A stretch of 35,972 bases of DNA from positions 1-35,972 of the forward strand of contig QJWJ01000170.1 in the NCBI GenBank assembly GCA_003235365.1, read 5' to 3'. The notes under the pieces were generated by a model that worked only from the letters and a program-made list of their open reading frames with translations, searched no databases and was not told the origin of the DNA. The stretch comes from Deltaproteobacteria bacterium. GTDB lineage: Bacteria; Myxococcota_A; Polyangia; Polyangiales; Polyangiaceae. This document shows, in pieces, positions 1-8,249 of the stretch (positions within the stretch are counted from its first letter, which is position 1; each line of letters starts with the position of its first letter). A program made the position numbers and the translations under genes.

Positions 1-450
1 GAGCCTGCCTGCACGCGATGCTTGAAGTGTGCGGAGGCCTGTCTCAATGGGTGCATCAAATACAAGGGGATGGAGGAAGGTCTGCGCCAGGCGTTCACTC
101 CCTACCTGTCAGCAAGAGAGCGTGGTTGCACGTTGTGTGGTGAATGCGCCAAGGCGTGTCCGACGGGCGCGCTACGCCCTTTTGCGGTATCGCGAGACGG
201 TTGGAAACGGGGCGTCGCCATGGGCAAGGCCTACGTCAACGAGAGCCTTTGCTTCAGCTTTGCCGGTCGGACATGCGGTGCCTGTTATCGCGCGTGTCCA
301 CTCGCCGGTGAGGCGATCACCATAGGCATGTTCGAAACCCCACACGTCAACCGAGACGTTTGCGTCGGCTGCGGCTTGTGTGAGCAATCGTGCTTACACC
401 TGCCCCAGGCGATTCGCGTCATCCCGACGGAGAAACTGGAGCAGTCATGA
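1..450 (+). CDS. NapG-type 4Fe-4S ferredoxin, 5' end outside window
   Basis: The frame is open from base 1, so the true start lies upstream; only about 149 C-terminal residues are seen. Four cysteine clusters are visible: CTRCLKCAEAC at the window edge, CTLCGECAKACP, a long-spaced CFSF...CGACYRACP, and CVGCGLCEQSC. This four-cluster layout, with one irregular third motif, is that of the MauM/NapG ferredoxin family, which passes electrons between a quinol-oxidising NapH-type membrane protein and a periplasmic reductase. The stop codon overlaps the ATG of the next gene (ATGA at 447-450), so the two are probably co-translated, as napG-napH pairs are. The family call is firm. Whether the pathway is nitrate (nap), nitrous oxide (nos) or another acceptor cannot be told from this window. 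Confidence 0.8.
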   Translation, partial: EPACTRCLKCAEACLNGCIKYKGMEEGLRQAFTPYLSARERGCTLCGECAKACPTGALRPFAVSRDGWKRGVAMGKAYVNESLCFSFAGRTCGACYRACPLAGEAITIGMFETPHVNRDVCVGCGLCEQSCLHLPQAIRVIPTEKLEQS

Positions 451-3400
451 GCAGTGTCGCTCGTCGTGCCAAGGTTGCTCAGGGGTTGCGACATCTGCTC
501 CGCGCCGGGGTCATTGCATTCGTCGCATGGGCGGCTCTCAATGGCGCGTGGCGTAACTTCAAGGTCGCGCACAACAGCGCTCGTCTCGTGGAGCTGATGG
601 AGGGAGCACCAGCCGCACAGCTGTATGCATGGAACGAGGACCTGCTGTCACTGTTCGGTGAACCGCTACGCGCCAGTCAGGACTTCCTCGGCATCCCGTG
701 GTCGCTGACGGTGTTCGGGATGCAATTCCCCGATCCGATCATGGCTTTGAGCTTCGTGGTCAGCAACGGCGCGCTGCCCGTGGGTCTCGTGCTCGGGGCT
801 TTGCTGCCGCTGGTGCTCGCGCTGACCTTGGGCAAGGTGTTTTGCAGCCACATCTGTCCTATGCGGACTGCCTTCGACGTCGCGCAGTTGGTGCGGGGCG
901 GGTTGCTTCGGCTGGGGATCGAACTGCCTCAGTATCGCCTCTCGAGTCGTTTTGGCGGTTGGGTACTTCTCGGGGGCTTCATTGCTACCGTGGGCATCGG
1001 CACTGCCATTTGGCTGCTACTGCTCCCCTATGCGAGTCTGAGCGCAACCATCGTGATCCTCGTGCTCGGTGGAGGAGGGACGGTGTTGGCGTGGGTCCCC
1101 GGTATCTTGCTCAGTTTGGATTGCTTGCTGGCGCCGGGGGTGTTCTGTCACAGCTTCTGCCCACAAGGGTTCCTGCTCGAACAGGTTGGACGTTGGTCGT
1201 TCTTGCGCTTGCGCAACGACCAGCGCGTCAAATGTCCAGAGAGCTGTCAGGCGTGTGTTCAGGCATGCCCGTACGGTCTGTCGCCCAAGAAAGACACACA
1301 TCGCCCCGCCTGCGACAACTGCGGCGCCTGTGTTGCAATTTGTCCGAAGGGCAAGCTCGCTCGTAAGGTCTCGCTCCCGATCATCGCGTTGGTCATTGGA
1401 GTCTGTCTGCCGTCGGTGGCGTTTGCCCACCACAACAAGGGATTACCCCACTACGGGTACTACGAGAATTACCCACAGGTTCCCACCGAAGAAACCGTGA
1501 ACATCACTGGTCATTGGGAGATGGGGGCAACCATCTTCAACTTCCAAGGCTACGAGAGGCGTAATGCCAATTCGCCTCGGGACGTGAAGTTCTTCACGTA
1601 TCTGTACGATCTGGAGCAAGGCGCGCCCTATCTGGGCCCGGTCGAGTTCGAGATCCAGCTGGACGGCGATGTCGTCGTGCGCTTCTCCCGCGAAACGGTG
1701 GACGAGGAAGCGATCTACTCCACTCGAGAAACACTTCCCGAGTCGGGTGAATACGAGATGGTCGCCAAGATCCCCGTGGAGGGTGGTGTCCAGACCGCTC
1801 GTATCTACTTCGAAGTCGAACTGAACGACGACAAGATCAACTGGTGGCTGCTCCTGGGCATGGGCATGCCCATGGGCATCTTGTTCGGCTTGGCGTTGTT
1901 GGGACGGACGCGGCGGGCTCGGGCACGACGATTGCGTTCGGCCGCAAAGGCGCTCTCGCATGCCGTGCTCTTCGGATTGCTACTGGGTGCTTCGTTCCTC
2001 CGCCCAGCCTCGGCGTTCGCGCAAGGTGCCGCGCCTCCGCAGTCCAGAGAAGAGCGAGCACCAACGACGCAGTCAGTGCATTCCGAACACCTCTTGGTTG
2101 GCGGCGTCATGGGAGCGGCACACGACGACCTCCCGACCGGTGCTGCCTCGGTGGACAGTGCGGGCAGCGCAACGTTGCCGCCGGGCCTGGTGATGAAGAC
2201 GTGCCCCCCGCAGCCCGACAGCGCCACCCAGCCGGCGATGAAGCACTATGCCGCACCCGATGGTTCGATGATGATGGTCATGGGTGGGCTGCCCCCTTGG
2301 CTGCTGATCTCGGGAATGCTGCTGCTGGTCGCCCTGTCGTTCGTCACGGTTGAATGGTTGGGTCTGCGCAAGCCGCTTGCGTGGCGAAAGAATCTCCTCA
2401 AGCGCAAAGCGCGCTATGGGGTCGCGCGACGGCGATGGCTTCAAGCCGTCCCGCAACTGACCGCCGTGGTCGTGTTCGGATTCGTGGTGTACGCGGGGTT
2501 GGCTGGTAACCAGGTCCGCAATGTGGCTCCTGTGTTCGTTTGGACCATCTGGTGGGCAGGGTTGATCTTCGCTGTGCTGCTCGTCGGGCCCGTGTTCTGC
2601 TTTGCGTGTCCTTGGGACGGGCTGGCGAATCTCGTGACGCGACTCGGCGGGTTTCGACGAATCGAGCCGTTGTCGCTGGAGTTGAGTGTGCCGCGGTGGC
2701 TGCGCAGCACGTGGCCAGCGTTGACGCTGTTTGCGATCCTGACCTGGGCTGAACTCGGGTTGCAGGTGACGACCAGTCCGAAGAATACCGCGTACATGGG
2801 GCTAGCCATGGCCGCCCTTGCGGTCACTTTTGCCCTCACTTTCGAGAAAAAGGCCTTCTGCCGATACGTTTGCCCGGTTGGGCGGATCACTGGCATCTAC
2901 TCCAACTTCAGTCCCGTCGAGTTGCGGCGTCGGAACGCGAACGTTTGTGAGCGGTGCACGACCGAAGAGTGTCTCAACGGCAACGAGCGTGGGTACCCGT
3001 GTCCGACTGGCCTCTCGTTGAAGGTACTCAATCAAGCCAGCTACTGTACTGGTTGCACCGAGTGCATCAAGAGTTGTGACAAGCGCAACGTTGCCATAAA
3101 CCTGAGGCCTTTCGGCGCCGACCTGAACGCATCACACTCGCCCCGCGTGGATGAAGCGAGCCTTTGCCTCGGCTTGCTTGCCCTCACCCTCTTTCACGGC
3201 TTGAGCATGACCACGACGTGGGAGAGCTTCGAGCCGGGGAGCAGCAGTGTGATGCGTTGGATGCGGCTCGAGTGGGGCTTGTCGGCCTGGGCAGGTTTCT
3301 CGTTGGGGATGCTCGCCGCTCTGTGCATTCCCGTGGCGCTCTACTGGTTGAGTTGTTTCGTCGGTGCTCGCGTCAGCAATGAAGCGGTGTCAACGCGTAC

Positions 3401-3791
3401 GCTCTTCCTTCGCTATTCCACGAGCTTGCTGCCAATCGCGTTGTTCTACCATCTGGCGCACAACGCGATGCATCTGCTGAGCGAAGGAGGGAATGTCGTT
3501 GCACTACTCAGTGATCCGTTGGGTCACGGCACGGACTATTTCGGAACGCGAGACCTGTCGTTGGGTCACTTGGTCAGCGAGAGCACCCTTTGGTACCTTC
3601 AAGTGGGTTTGATCCTGATTGGCCACGTTGGAGGGGTCGTGGTGGCGCATCGAACGAGTCGCGAAGTGTTTTCTCTAGCTAGAAATGCGACGCGAAGCTT
3701 GGTGCCGATGCTGGTCGTGATGCTGGTGATTTCTGCCGGCGGCTTGTCGCTGATGGGATTGGACATGAACATGCGCATGGGGAGAATGTAG
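447..3791 (+). CDS. Double NapH-like membrane polyferredoxin (1114 aa)
   Basis: The start is taken as ATG 447 because it overlaps the preceding stop in an ATGA; the frame is open to GTG 390, but that would add 19 residues inside the upstream gene. The first half (about 1-330) has several membrane segments, two membrane-flanking cysteine pairs (CSHICP near 133, CHSFCP near 234) and two ferredoxin clusters near 262-300, as in NapH. It ends in an AFAHH sequence that could be a cleavage-like or membrane-exit site. A soluble beta-rich stretch (about 330-470), a membrane segment and a Pro/Ala-rich stretch follow. A second NapH-like half starts near 650, with CFACPWDG near 717, CRYVCPVG near 806, CERCTTEEC near 833 and CTGCTECIKSC near 867. 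About four more membrane segments and a Met-rich tail complete it. NapH-family proteins are normally near 300 residues. The likely role is quinol oxidation and electron transfer across the membrane; the acceptor is unknown. Confidence 0.75.
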   Translation: MSSVARRAKVAQGLRHLLRAGVIAFVAWAALNGAWRNFKVAHNSARLVELMEGAPAAQLYAWNEDLLSLFGEPLRASQDFLGIPWSLTVFGMQFPDPIMALSFVVSNGALPVGLVLGALLPLVLALTLGKVFCSHICPMRTAFDVAQLVRGGLLRLGIELPQYRLSSRFGGWVLLGGFIATVGIGTAIWLLLLPYASLSATIVILVLGGGGTVLAWVPGILLSLDCLLAPGVFCHSFCPQGFLLEQVGRWSFLRLRNDQRVKCPESCQACVQACPYGLSPKKDTHRPACDNCGACVAICPKGKLARKVSLPIIALVIGVCLPSVAFAHHNKGLPHYGYYENYPQVPTEETVNITGHWEMGATIFNFQGYERRNANSPRDVKFFTYLYDLEQGAPYLGPVEFEIQLDGDVVVRFSRETVDEEAIYSTRETLPESGEYEMVAKIPVEGGVQTARIYFEVELNDDKINWWLLLGMGMPMGILFGLALLGRTRRARARRLRSAAKALSHAVLFGLLLGASFLRPASAFAQGAAPPQSREERAPTTQSVHSEHLLVGGVMGAAHDDLPTGAASVDSAGSATLPPGLVMKTCPPQPDSATQPAMKHYAAPDGSMMMVMGGLPPWLLISGMLLLVALSFVTVEWLGLRKPLAWRKNLLKRKARYGVARRRWLQAVPQLTAVVVFGFVVYAGLAGNQVRNVAPVFVWTIWWAGLIFAVLLVGPVFCFACPWDGLANLVTRLGGFRRIEPLSLELSVPRWLRSTWPALTLFAILTWAELGLQVTTSPKNTAYMGLAMAALAVTFALTFEKKAFCRYVCPVGRITGIYSNFSPVELRRRNANVCERCTTEECLNGNERGYPCPTGLSLKVLNQASYCTGCTECIKSCDKRNVAINLRPFGADLNASHSPRVDEASLCLGLLALTLFHGLSMTTTWESFEPGSSSVMRWMRLEWGLSAWAGFSLGMLAALCIPVALYWLSCFVGARVSNEAVSTRTLFLRYSTSLLPIALFYHLAHNAMHLLSEGGNVVALLSDPLGHGTDYFGTRDLSLGHLVSESTLWYLQVGLILIGHVGGVVVAHRTSREVFSLARNATRSLVPMLVVMLVISAGGLSLMGLDMNMRMGRM

Positions 3792-4388
3792 GTGGTTGGG
3801 CGTCGGCTCAGTCGTCGAGATCTCTTCAGACGGGCGGCTCCAGAGACCCTGGAGCACGTCAACGTGAAGCTGCGCGAAGAGCTCGACATTCCGCTTCCCG
3901 CCAGGCGGCGGCCTCCGGGCGCCGTCCCTGAAGCGGAGTTTCTGAGCCTGTGCACCCGCTGTGGTGACTGTGTCGCGGCCTGTCCTCACAAGGCGATTCA
4001 TACACTCACGGCCCAGGCAGGACTCGGTGCTGATACGCCGGTCATGGTCCCAGATTCGCGCGCCTGCCACATGTGCGAAGGTTTCCCGTGCGCCACCGCC
4101 TGTCCCGAGGGCGCACTCGTTACACCCAGCACTCGTGTCGTGAAGTTGGGGACGGTCACGCTCGATGAATCGACTTGTCTGCCGTTTTCGGGTCCAGAGT
4201 GCGGGGCCTGCGCGGATTGGTGCCCTGGCGGCGTCAGGGCGCTGACCTTGAAGCTCGGTCGACCACGAGTCGATGGTGCGGCATGCGTGGGATGCGGACT
4301 GTGCATCGTTGCTTGTCCAGTCGAACCGGCGGCATTGCGTTTGGAGCCACTCAGCGAGTCCGACTCATGCACTGGTACCAACGACTGA
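3792..4388 (+). CDS. NapF-like 4Fe-4S ferredoxin
   Basis: A 198-residue protein starting at GTG 3792, directly after the TAG of the preceding gene, which argues for translational coupling. The N-terminus reads GRRLSRRDLFRR, resembling the SRRxFLR-type twin-arginine-like start of NapF and related ferredoxins. Four cysteine clusters follow: CTRCGDCVAACP near 54, CHMCEGFPCATACP near 94, an irregular CLPF...CGACADWCP near 131, and CVGCGLCIVACP near 167. NapF-type proteins are accessory ferredoxins that help mature or feed electrons to periplasmic reductases. The four-cluster layout also fits MauM/NapG, so the F/G split is uncertain. It lies between the double NapH gene and a thioredoxin-like gene, and its last 22 bases overlap the latter. 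Confidence 0.75.
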   Translation: MVGRRLSRRDLFRRAAPETLEHVNVKLREELDIPLPARRRPPGAVPEAEFLSLCTRCGDCVAACPHKAIHTLTAQAGLGADTPVMVPDSRACHMCEGFPCATACPEGALVTPSTRVVKLGTVTLDESTCLPFSGPECGACADWCPGGVRALTLKLGRPRVDGAACVGCGLCIVACPVEPAALRLEPLSESDSCTGTND

Positions 4389-6106
4389 AGCTCAAACCGC
4401 TGCTCGGCGCCGCAGCAGTGGCGATCTGCGCAGGGGGATTCGTCAGCTATGCGCCCTGGCGCGCTCGCACTGCGCAGCGACCTGAGCGGACCGCTACGCC
4501 CACTGCGCTGGACGGTGTGGGGAACTCACCTCGGGTACCAGATGAACAGAGGGGCGAAGACTTGGGGATGGTTGCTCGCGATCCTCCGCCGCGTGATGCG
4601 GGAACGTCGCACGGCGTCGACCTCCCGGCGAACCCTACCCACGGCGACGTGGCTCCGTCGGTTCCGTCTGAGTTGCGTCCCGCGGCACAACCGACCGTCG
4701 TGCTGCTCACCGCGAAGTGGTGTTTGTGGTGCGACGCGTTCAAGAAGAAGGTGTTGAGTGATCGTGAGGTTCAGGCGAGCCTAGGGAGGTTTCGTTACCT
4801 CATCGCGGACGTTGATCTCAGTCCCACCTGGATGGATCTGGAAGGCGTGAGTGGTTTGCCGAGCCTGGCGTTCTTCGATGGCGACGCTCGCCACGTGTTG
4901 ACCTTGTCTGGGTACAAATCGGTAGCGGAGCTCGAAGACTCACTCAGCATCGTCCATCGTCGTATCGCGAGCGGCAAACTGACCCCCTACGCAGGGCGGA
5001 AGGCCGTGGAGCAATTGCCGAGTTGTGCCGTCTCCGTGGAAACTGCGCAGCAGATGTTGCGGCGTTTCGAGAGCAAGATCTTCTTCGCGGTCAACTCCAA
5101 CGATGGTGGTTTCGGTTCCCCAGCCCGCGTTCCGCACCCAGATCTGCTTCGTGAACTGGCCGAGTGGATCGCCGTTGGTGCGCCACAGCGCGTCGAGTCC
5201 TGGGTGGAGCTGACCATTGCCTCCGCTTTGCAGGGGCGTTCACCCCGCCTCGACGGCAAACCATTGCCGGATTTCGCATTCGATCTGTCCACAATCGTCG
5301 AACTGGCAACCAAGGGGAGCGATGCAGATGACTGGCTCGACCGTATCGGGCAATTGCCCGACATGGACCCCTTTCAAGGGCTGCAGGATCCGGTCGACCA
5401 CGGGGTGTTTCGATACGCGGTCGGTCCGGGCTGGTACAATCCTCACTTCGAGCGCCGAGCACTCGACAACTTGTCTTGGGCGATACTGTTGAAAAGGCGC
5501 GGCGATGATCGCCGGGCTCGCCAGATCGGGCGATTCGTGGACGACGTATTTCATCAGGGCGTGCTGCTGGGGGCAGTCCAGCGGGCGAACCCTTTCTACT
5601 ATCGTTTGAGCGCCCGCGAACGGCGCGGCGTCGCCAAGCCGCCCGTGGATCGGCTATGGTTGCTCGAGGTTCAGGCGCGAGCGGCGCGTTTCGACCGAAC
5701 GCGGTGTCACCTGCTGCGACGCGTTTCGGTCGATACGTGGCCGCGAGCCCGTTGGACCGAGCGAGGAGAGGACGCCGAGTCCCCGGCCGCGTTGCCAGAT
5801 GCTGTGGGGGAGTTGTTGCTCGCGCTTCAAACCTGCGGAGCGGGCTTTCGCGATCGGGCACGGCAACTCTCCGACACCGTCGTCCGACTCTGGAGCGACG
5901 GCCGCGCGCCCCTGGAGGGGCGGTTTGCGCGTTTGCACCGTCTGACCAGCGGGATCTGTGAGGTATCACCCAAAGACTGTGGACGCGCACTCGCGGCTAT
6001 CGAAGATCTGCCGTTTGATCCCGAATACGCTCCTCCGTTGACGGCGCTGGCGAGTTACGATGCCAAGCACGGCACGGTGCAAATCTGTGGAGGCTCACCC
6101 CTTTGA
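4367..6106 (+). CDS. Membrane-anchored thioredoxin-like protein with YyaL/DUF255-like features
   Basis: ATG 4367 is chosen because it puts a short basic stretch and one hydrophobic segment (about residues 10-28) at the N-terminus; the open frame further upstream is a shadow of the ferredoxin gene. The protein has 579 residues. After a Pro-rich linker comes a thioredoxin-like domain (about 100-200) with the motif AKWCLWCDAFK, CxxC at 119-122. A GGFGSPARVPHP motif at about 247-258 recalls the GGFG-APKFP motif that follows the thioredoxin domain in YyaL/DUF255 (SPATA20-like) proteins. The rest is probably helical and is not recognised. The signal anchor suggests the redox domain faces the periplasm. 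In a nap/nos-like cluster a thiol-disulphide role in cofactor or cytochrome maturation is plausible, but that is inference. Confidence 0.6.
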   Translation: MHWYQRLKLKPLLGAAAVAICAGGFVSYAPWRARTAQRPERTATPTALDGVGNSPRVPDEQRGEDLGMVARDPPPRDAGTSHGVDLPANPTHGDVAPSVPSELRPAAQPTVVLLTAKWCLWCDAFKKKVLSDREVQASLGRFRYLIADVDLSPTWMDLEGVSGLPSLAFFDGDARHVLTLSGYKSVAELEDSLSIVHRRIASGKLTPYAGRKAVEQLPSCAVSVETAQQMLRRFESKIFFAVNSNDGGFGSPARVPHPDLLRELAEWIAVGAPQRVESWVELTIASALQGRSPRLDGKPLPDFAFDLSTIVELATKGSDADDWLDRIGQLPDMDPFQGLQDPVDHGVFRYAVGPGWYNPHFERRALDNLSWAILLKRRGDDRRARQIGRFVDDVFHQGVLLGAVQRANPFYYRLSARERRGVAKPPVDRLWLLEVQARAARFDRTRCHLLRRVSVDTWPRARWTERGEDAESPAALPDAVGELLLALQTCGAGFRDRARQLSDTVVRLWSDGRAPLEGRFARLHRLTSGICEVSPKDCGRALAAIEDLPFDPEYAPPLTALASYDAKHGTVQICGGSPL

Positions 6107-6173
6107 AACGGCTCCGCCCAAGTAGACATCGGGCGTCCGCGTCTGAGTCGAGTTCGGTGCGCAAGAGGTTACT

Positions 6174-6809
6174 ATGAGAGATTGGTTCCTACTCTACGAT
6201 GGTCACGATTCGAAAACGACCGACAAATGCGGCGGCACGCTTGCCCTGGCCGAGGCGCTCGGACGCCTTGGGTTGCGGGTGGGTGGCTTCGTTCAGCGAC
6301 GCGTGTTCGACGCCCACGGCGAAGTCGCGGGATGGGACGTCGAGGCCGTTGCAGGATCAGAACGGCGGGCTCTCGCGCGTGAGTCGTCTCGGCCGGAGAG
6401 GTGCAAGTGGGGCTTTGAGCAACAGACGTTTCGGTGGGCGAGCGAGTTGGCGACGCAAGCGGGACTGGATGTCGTATTCGTGGGAGGAGTGGGTCATCTC
6501 GAATGTGCGTCGAGAGGTCATTGGCCACTGATCGAAAACCTGCTTGGGCAGTGTACCGGAGCGCCCGTCGTGCTCACGGTGAGGAGGAGTTGCATCGCGA
6601 ACATCGTCTTGCGCTCGCCCGATCCGAAAGCAGCACTCGAACTCCCCGCGACCCCGGAACAGCTGGGACGATTCGCTTGCTTGATCCGCACAGCCGCTTC
6701 AAACGCAGGTAGGTCCACCCTGGCGATGGATCCCATCACCTCCGGCGCGTGGTTCACTCAGCGCAGTGATACAACATCAATGTGGGAGGCGTCGTCGCAG
6801 CGAAGCTGA
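6174..6809 (+). CDS. THEP1/DUF2478-like NTPase relative with altered P-loop
   Basis: ATG 6174 has an AAGAGG ribosome site about 6 bases upstream (6163-6168). The 211-residue protein reads like the nucleoside-triphosphatase THEP1 or DUF2478 group. An N-terminal strand leads to a loop, then LAEALGRLGLRVGGFVQRRV, then a stretch about cargo-like properties (GWDVEAVAGSERRALAR). A hydrophobic strand VVFVGGVGHLE near 103-113 occupies the Walker B region, and VVLTVRRSCI follows. The expected GxxGxGKT loop is instead GHDSKTTDKCGG, so nucleotide binding is uncertain. DUF2478-type genes are often found near molybdoenzyme or anaerobic respiration genes, which suits the upstream cluster. It is 67 bases after the thioredoxin-like gene, so it may be its own unit. 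The last 25 residues look unstructured. The family assignment is moderate and the substrate is unknown. Confidence 0.5.
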   Translation: MRDWFLLYDGHDSKTTDKCGGTLALAEALGRLGLRVGGFVQRRVFDAHGEVAGWDVEAVAGSERRALARESSRPERCKWGFEQQTFRWASELATQAGLDVVFVGGVGHLECASRGHWPLIENLLGQCTGAPVVLTVRRSCIANIVLRSPDPKAALELPATPEQLGRFACLIRTAASNAGRSTLAMDPITSGAWFTQRSDTTSMWEASSQRS

Positions 6810-7112
6810 GTGGAGCCCGGTCGCCTGGTATGCGTCACGCTGCTGTTCGCATCACGGTTCCCTCGGAGGGGATGGACCTGCGAAGACGATAGACCGCGCG
6901 AGTGCTCGACGACTAGTCATGAGTGCCATGGCTGGTTGGGGTCACTCGAACGAGCTTTTTTGGCGCCGCTGGCAGGCTCTTCAGCGGATTGCTCCAGGGT
7001 GACACAAGCCGGTCCGTTAGCGTGTTCCGGCGGTTCGCGTCGAATTCTTCGACTGGCGGGGGGCGACGTTTGGGGTATTGATTAACGGATAACTATACGG
7101 GGGGGTGTAGTT
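6810..7112. other. Intergenic region without a convincing gene
   Basis: About 300 bases between the THEP1-like gene and the FIST gene. Short open frames on the + strand give Cys/Arg/Ser-rich translations with no family likeness and no good ribosome site, so none is called. The only distinctive part is an AT-rich patch at about 7076-7098, just before the FIST start. Confidence 0.5.
7070..7099 (+). promoter_or_regulatory. AT-rich putative promoter of FIST-DGC operon
   Basis: The patch contains TTGATT (7078-7083) and TATACG (7094-7099) and is clearly AT-rich against a GC-rich background. It lies 14 bases before the GTG at 7113. No -35/-10 pair has ideal spacing; TATACG could be a -10 element with a weak TTTGGG -35. 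Low confidence. Confidence 0.3.
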
Positions 7113-8249
7113 GTGAAGTTCTGTCAGTACACCTGGTCGAACGACGGCCACTGGGTGGGAGGGCCCGACGTTCCTGATGGCGCGTCGACCGTCGTGATCT
7201 TCTTCGGGGAACGCTCGCATTTCGAGAATCCTGCCGCGCTCGAGCACATCAGCCTTCGCTATCCCAAGTCGACGCTCTTGGGGTGCTCGTCGTGCAGCCA
7301 GATCTCCAAACAGGAGGTTCTCGAGGGGCGGGCGGTTGCCGCCAGCATTCATTTTGAACGGAGTCGGGTGAAAACGGTGAGCGTTCCGGCGCGAAACAAC
7401 CGACCGATGGACGCGGTTGCCGCGGAGCTCGTCCAAGCTTTACGCGCCGATGACCTCGCGCACGTCTTTCTCTTGAGCGACGGGATTCGAGTCGACGGTG
7501 CAAACCTCACCCGCGCATTGGAGAGAACCCTACCTGCAGGTGTCGGACTGTCCGGAGGAATGGCTGGCGACTGTGCCAATTTCGAAAGAACGTACGTGTG
7601 CACCAAGGGACGAATCGCGAGGGAAGAGGTGGTCGCCCTCGGGCTCTATGGGAGAGACTTGGACGTTCGAGTGGGCGTGGGCGCAGGTTGGATCCCTTTC
7701 GGCCCCGAGCGAATCGTCACCGCCGCGCGGGGCAATGAGCTTTTCGAGTTGGATGGCCAGTCTGCCCTGGGGCTTTACCGCAAGTACTTGGGGCGCCTTG
7801 CCGACGACCTCCCCGCTAGTGGATTGCGTTTCCCGCTGGGCCTGCGTGAGGCTCCTGATTCCGAGCTGTTGGTTCGAACGGTCACTGCCATCAACGAAGC
7901 GACACAGAGCATGACCTTTGCTGGCGGCGTCGCGCTCAACGCGACTGCGCGGCTCATGAAGGCAAACTTCAGCCAGCTCGTGGATGGAGCGTCCAGCGCG
8001 GCTCGGCGCGTGATGGAGTCTTCTGGGCAAGGTCCGCAGTTCGTGCTTTGCGTGAGCTGCGTCGGAAGGAAGTGGCTTCTCCGCCAGATGGTCGAGGACG
8101 AGGTCGATGCCGTCGCCCGGACCTTCGGACCAGATAGCGGACTTGTGGGATTCTACTCGTACGGAGAGTTTGGTCCGTACGCTCAGCGGCGATGTGCTCT
8201 GCACAACCAGTCGATGAACATCACGGCGATCAGCGAGCGAGTGCAATGA
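7113..8249 (+). CDS. FIST-domain signal input protein
   Basis: A 378-residue protein starting at GTG 7113. The N-terminal part (about 20-200) has the FIST N pattern: a strand-rich core with LLGCSSCSQI near 50, VFLLSDGIRVDG near 118 and VGLSGGMAGD near 145. The C-terminal part (about 205-375) matches FIST C, with LGLYRKYLGRL, VLCVSCVGRKWLL and the closing GFYSYGEFGPY. FIST domains are sensory input modules thought to bind small ligands such as amino acids, and occur beside signalling output proteins. There is no signal peptide or membrane segment, so it acts in the cytoplasm. Its TGA overlaps the ATG of the diguanylate cyclase (ATGA, 8246-8249), which suggests the FIST protein controls that enzyme. 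Confidence 0.85.
   Translation: MKFCQYTWSNDGHWVGGPDVPDGASTVVIFFGERSHFENPAALEHISLRYPKSTLLGCSSCSQISKQEVLEGRAVAASIHFERSRVKTVSVPARNNRPMDAVAAELVQALRADDLAHVFLLSDGIRVDGANLTRALERTLPAGVGLSGGMAGDCANFERTYVCTKGRIAREEVVALGLYGRDLDVRVGVGAGWIPFGPERIVTAARGNELFELDGQSALGLYRKYLGRLADDLPASGLRFPLGLREAPDSELLVRTVTAINEATQSMTFAGGVALNATARLMKANFSQLVDGASSAARRVMESSGQGPQFVLCVSCVGRKWLLRQMVEDEVDAVARTFGPDSGLVGFYSYGEFGPYAQRRCALHNQSMNITAISERVQ

Noticed and set aside
4175..4366. N-terminal extension of the thioredoxin-like gene
   Set aside because: It overlaps the conserved ferredoxin gene in another frame; the signal anchor begins at ATG 4367.
5091..5990. Long minus-strand frame of 299 codons
   Set aside because: It is antisense to the thioredoxin-like gene and is Arg/Pro/Ala-rich, a GC-rich shadow frame.
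6810..7085. 91-codon frame between the THEP1-like and FIST genes
   Set aside because: No ribosome site, no recognisable motif and an unusual Cys/Ser/Arg composition.
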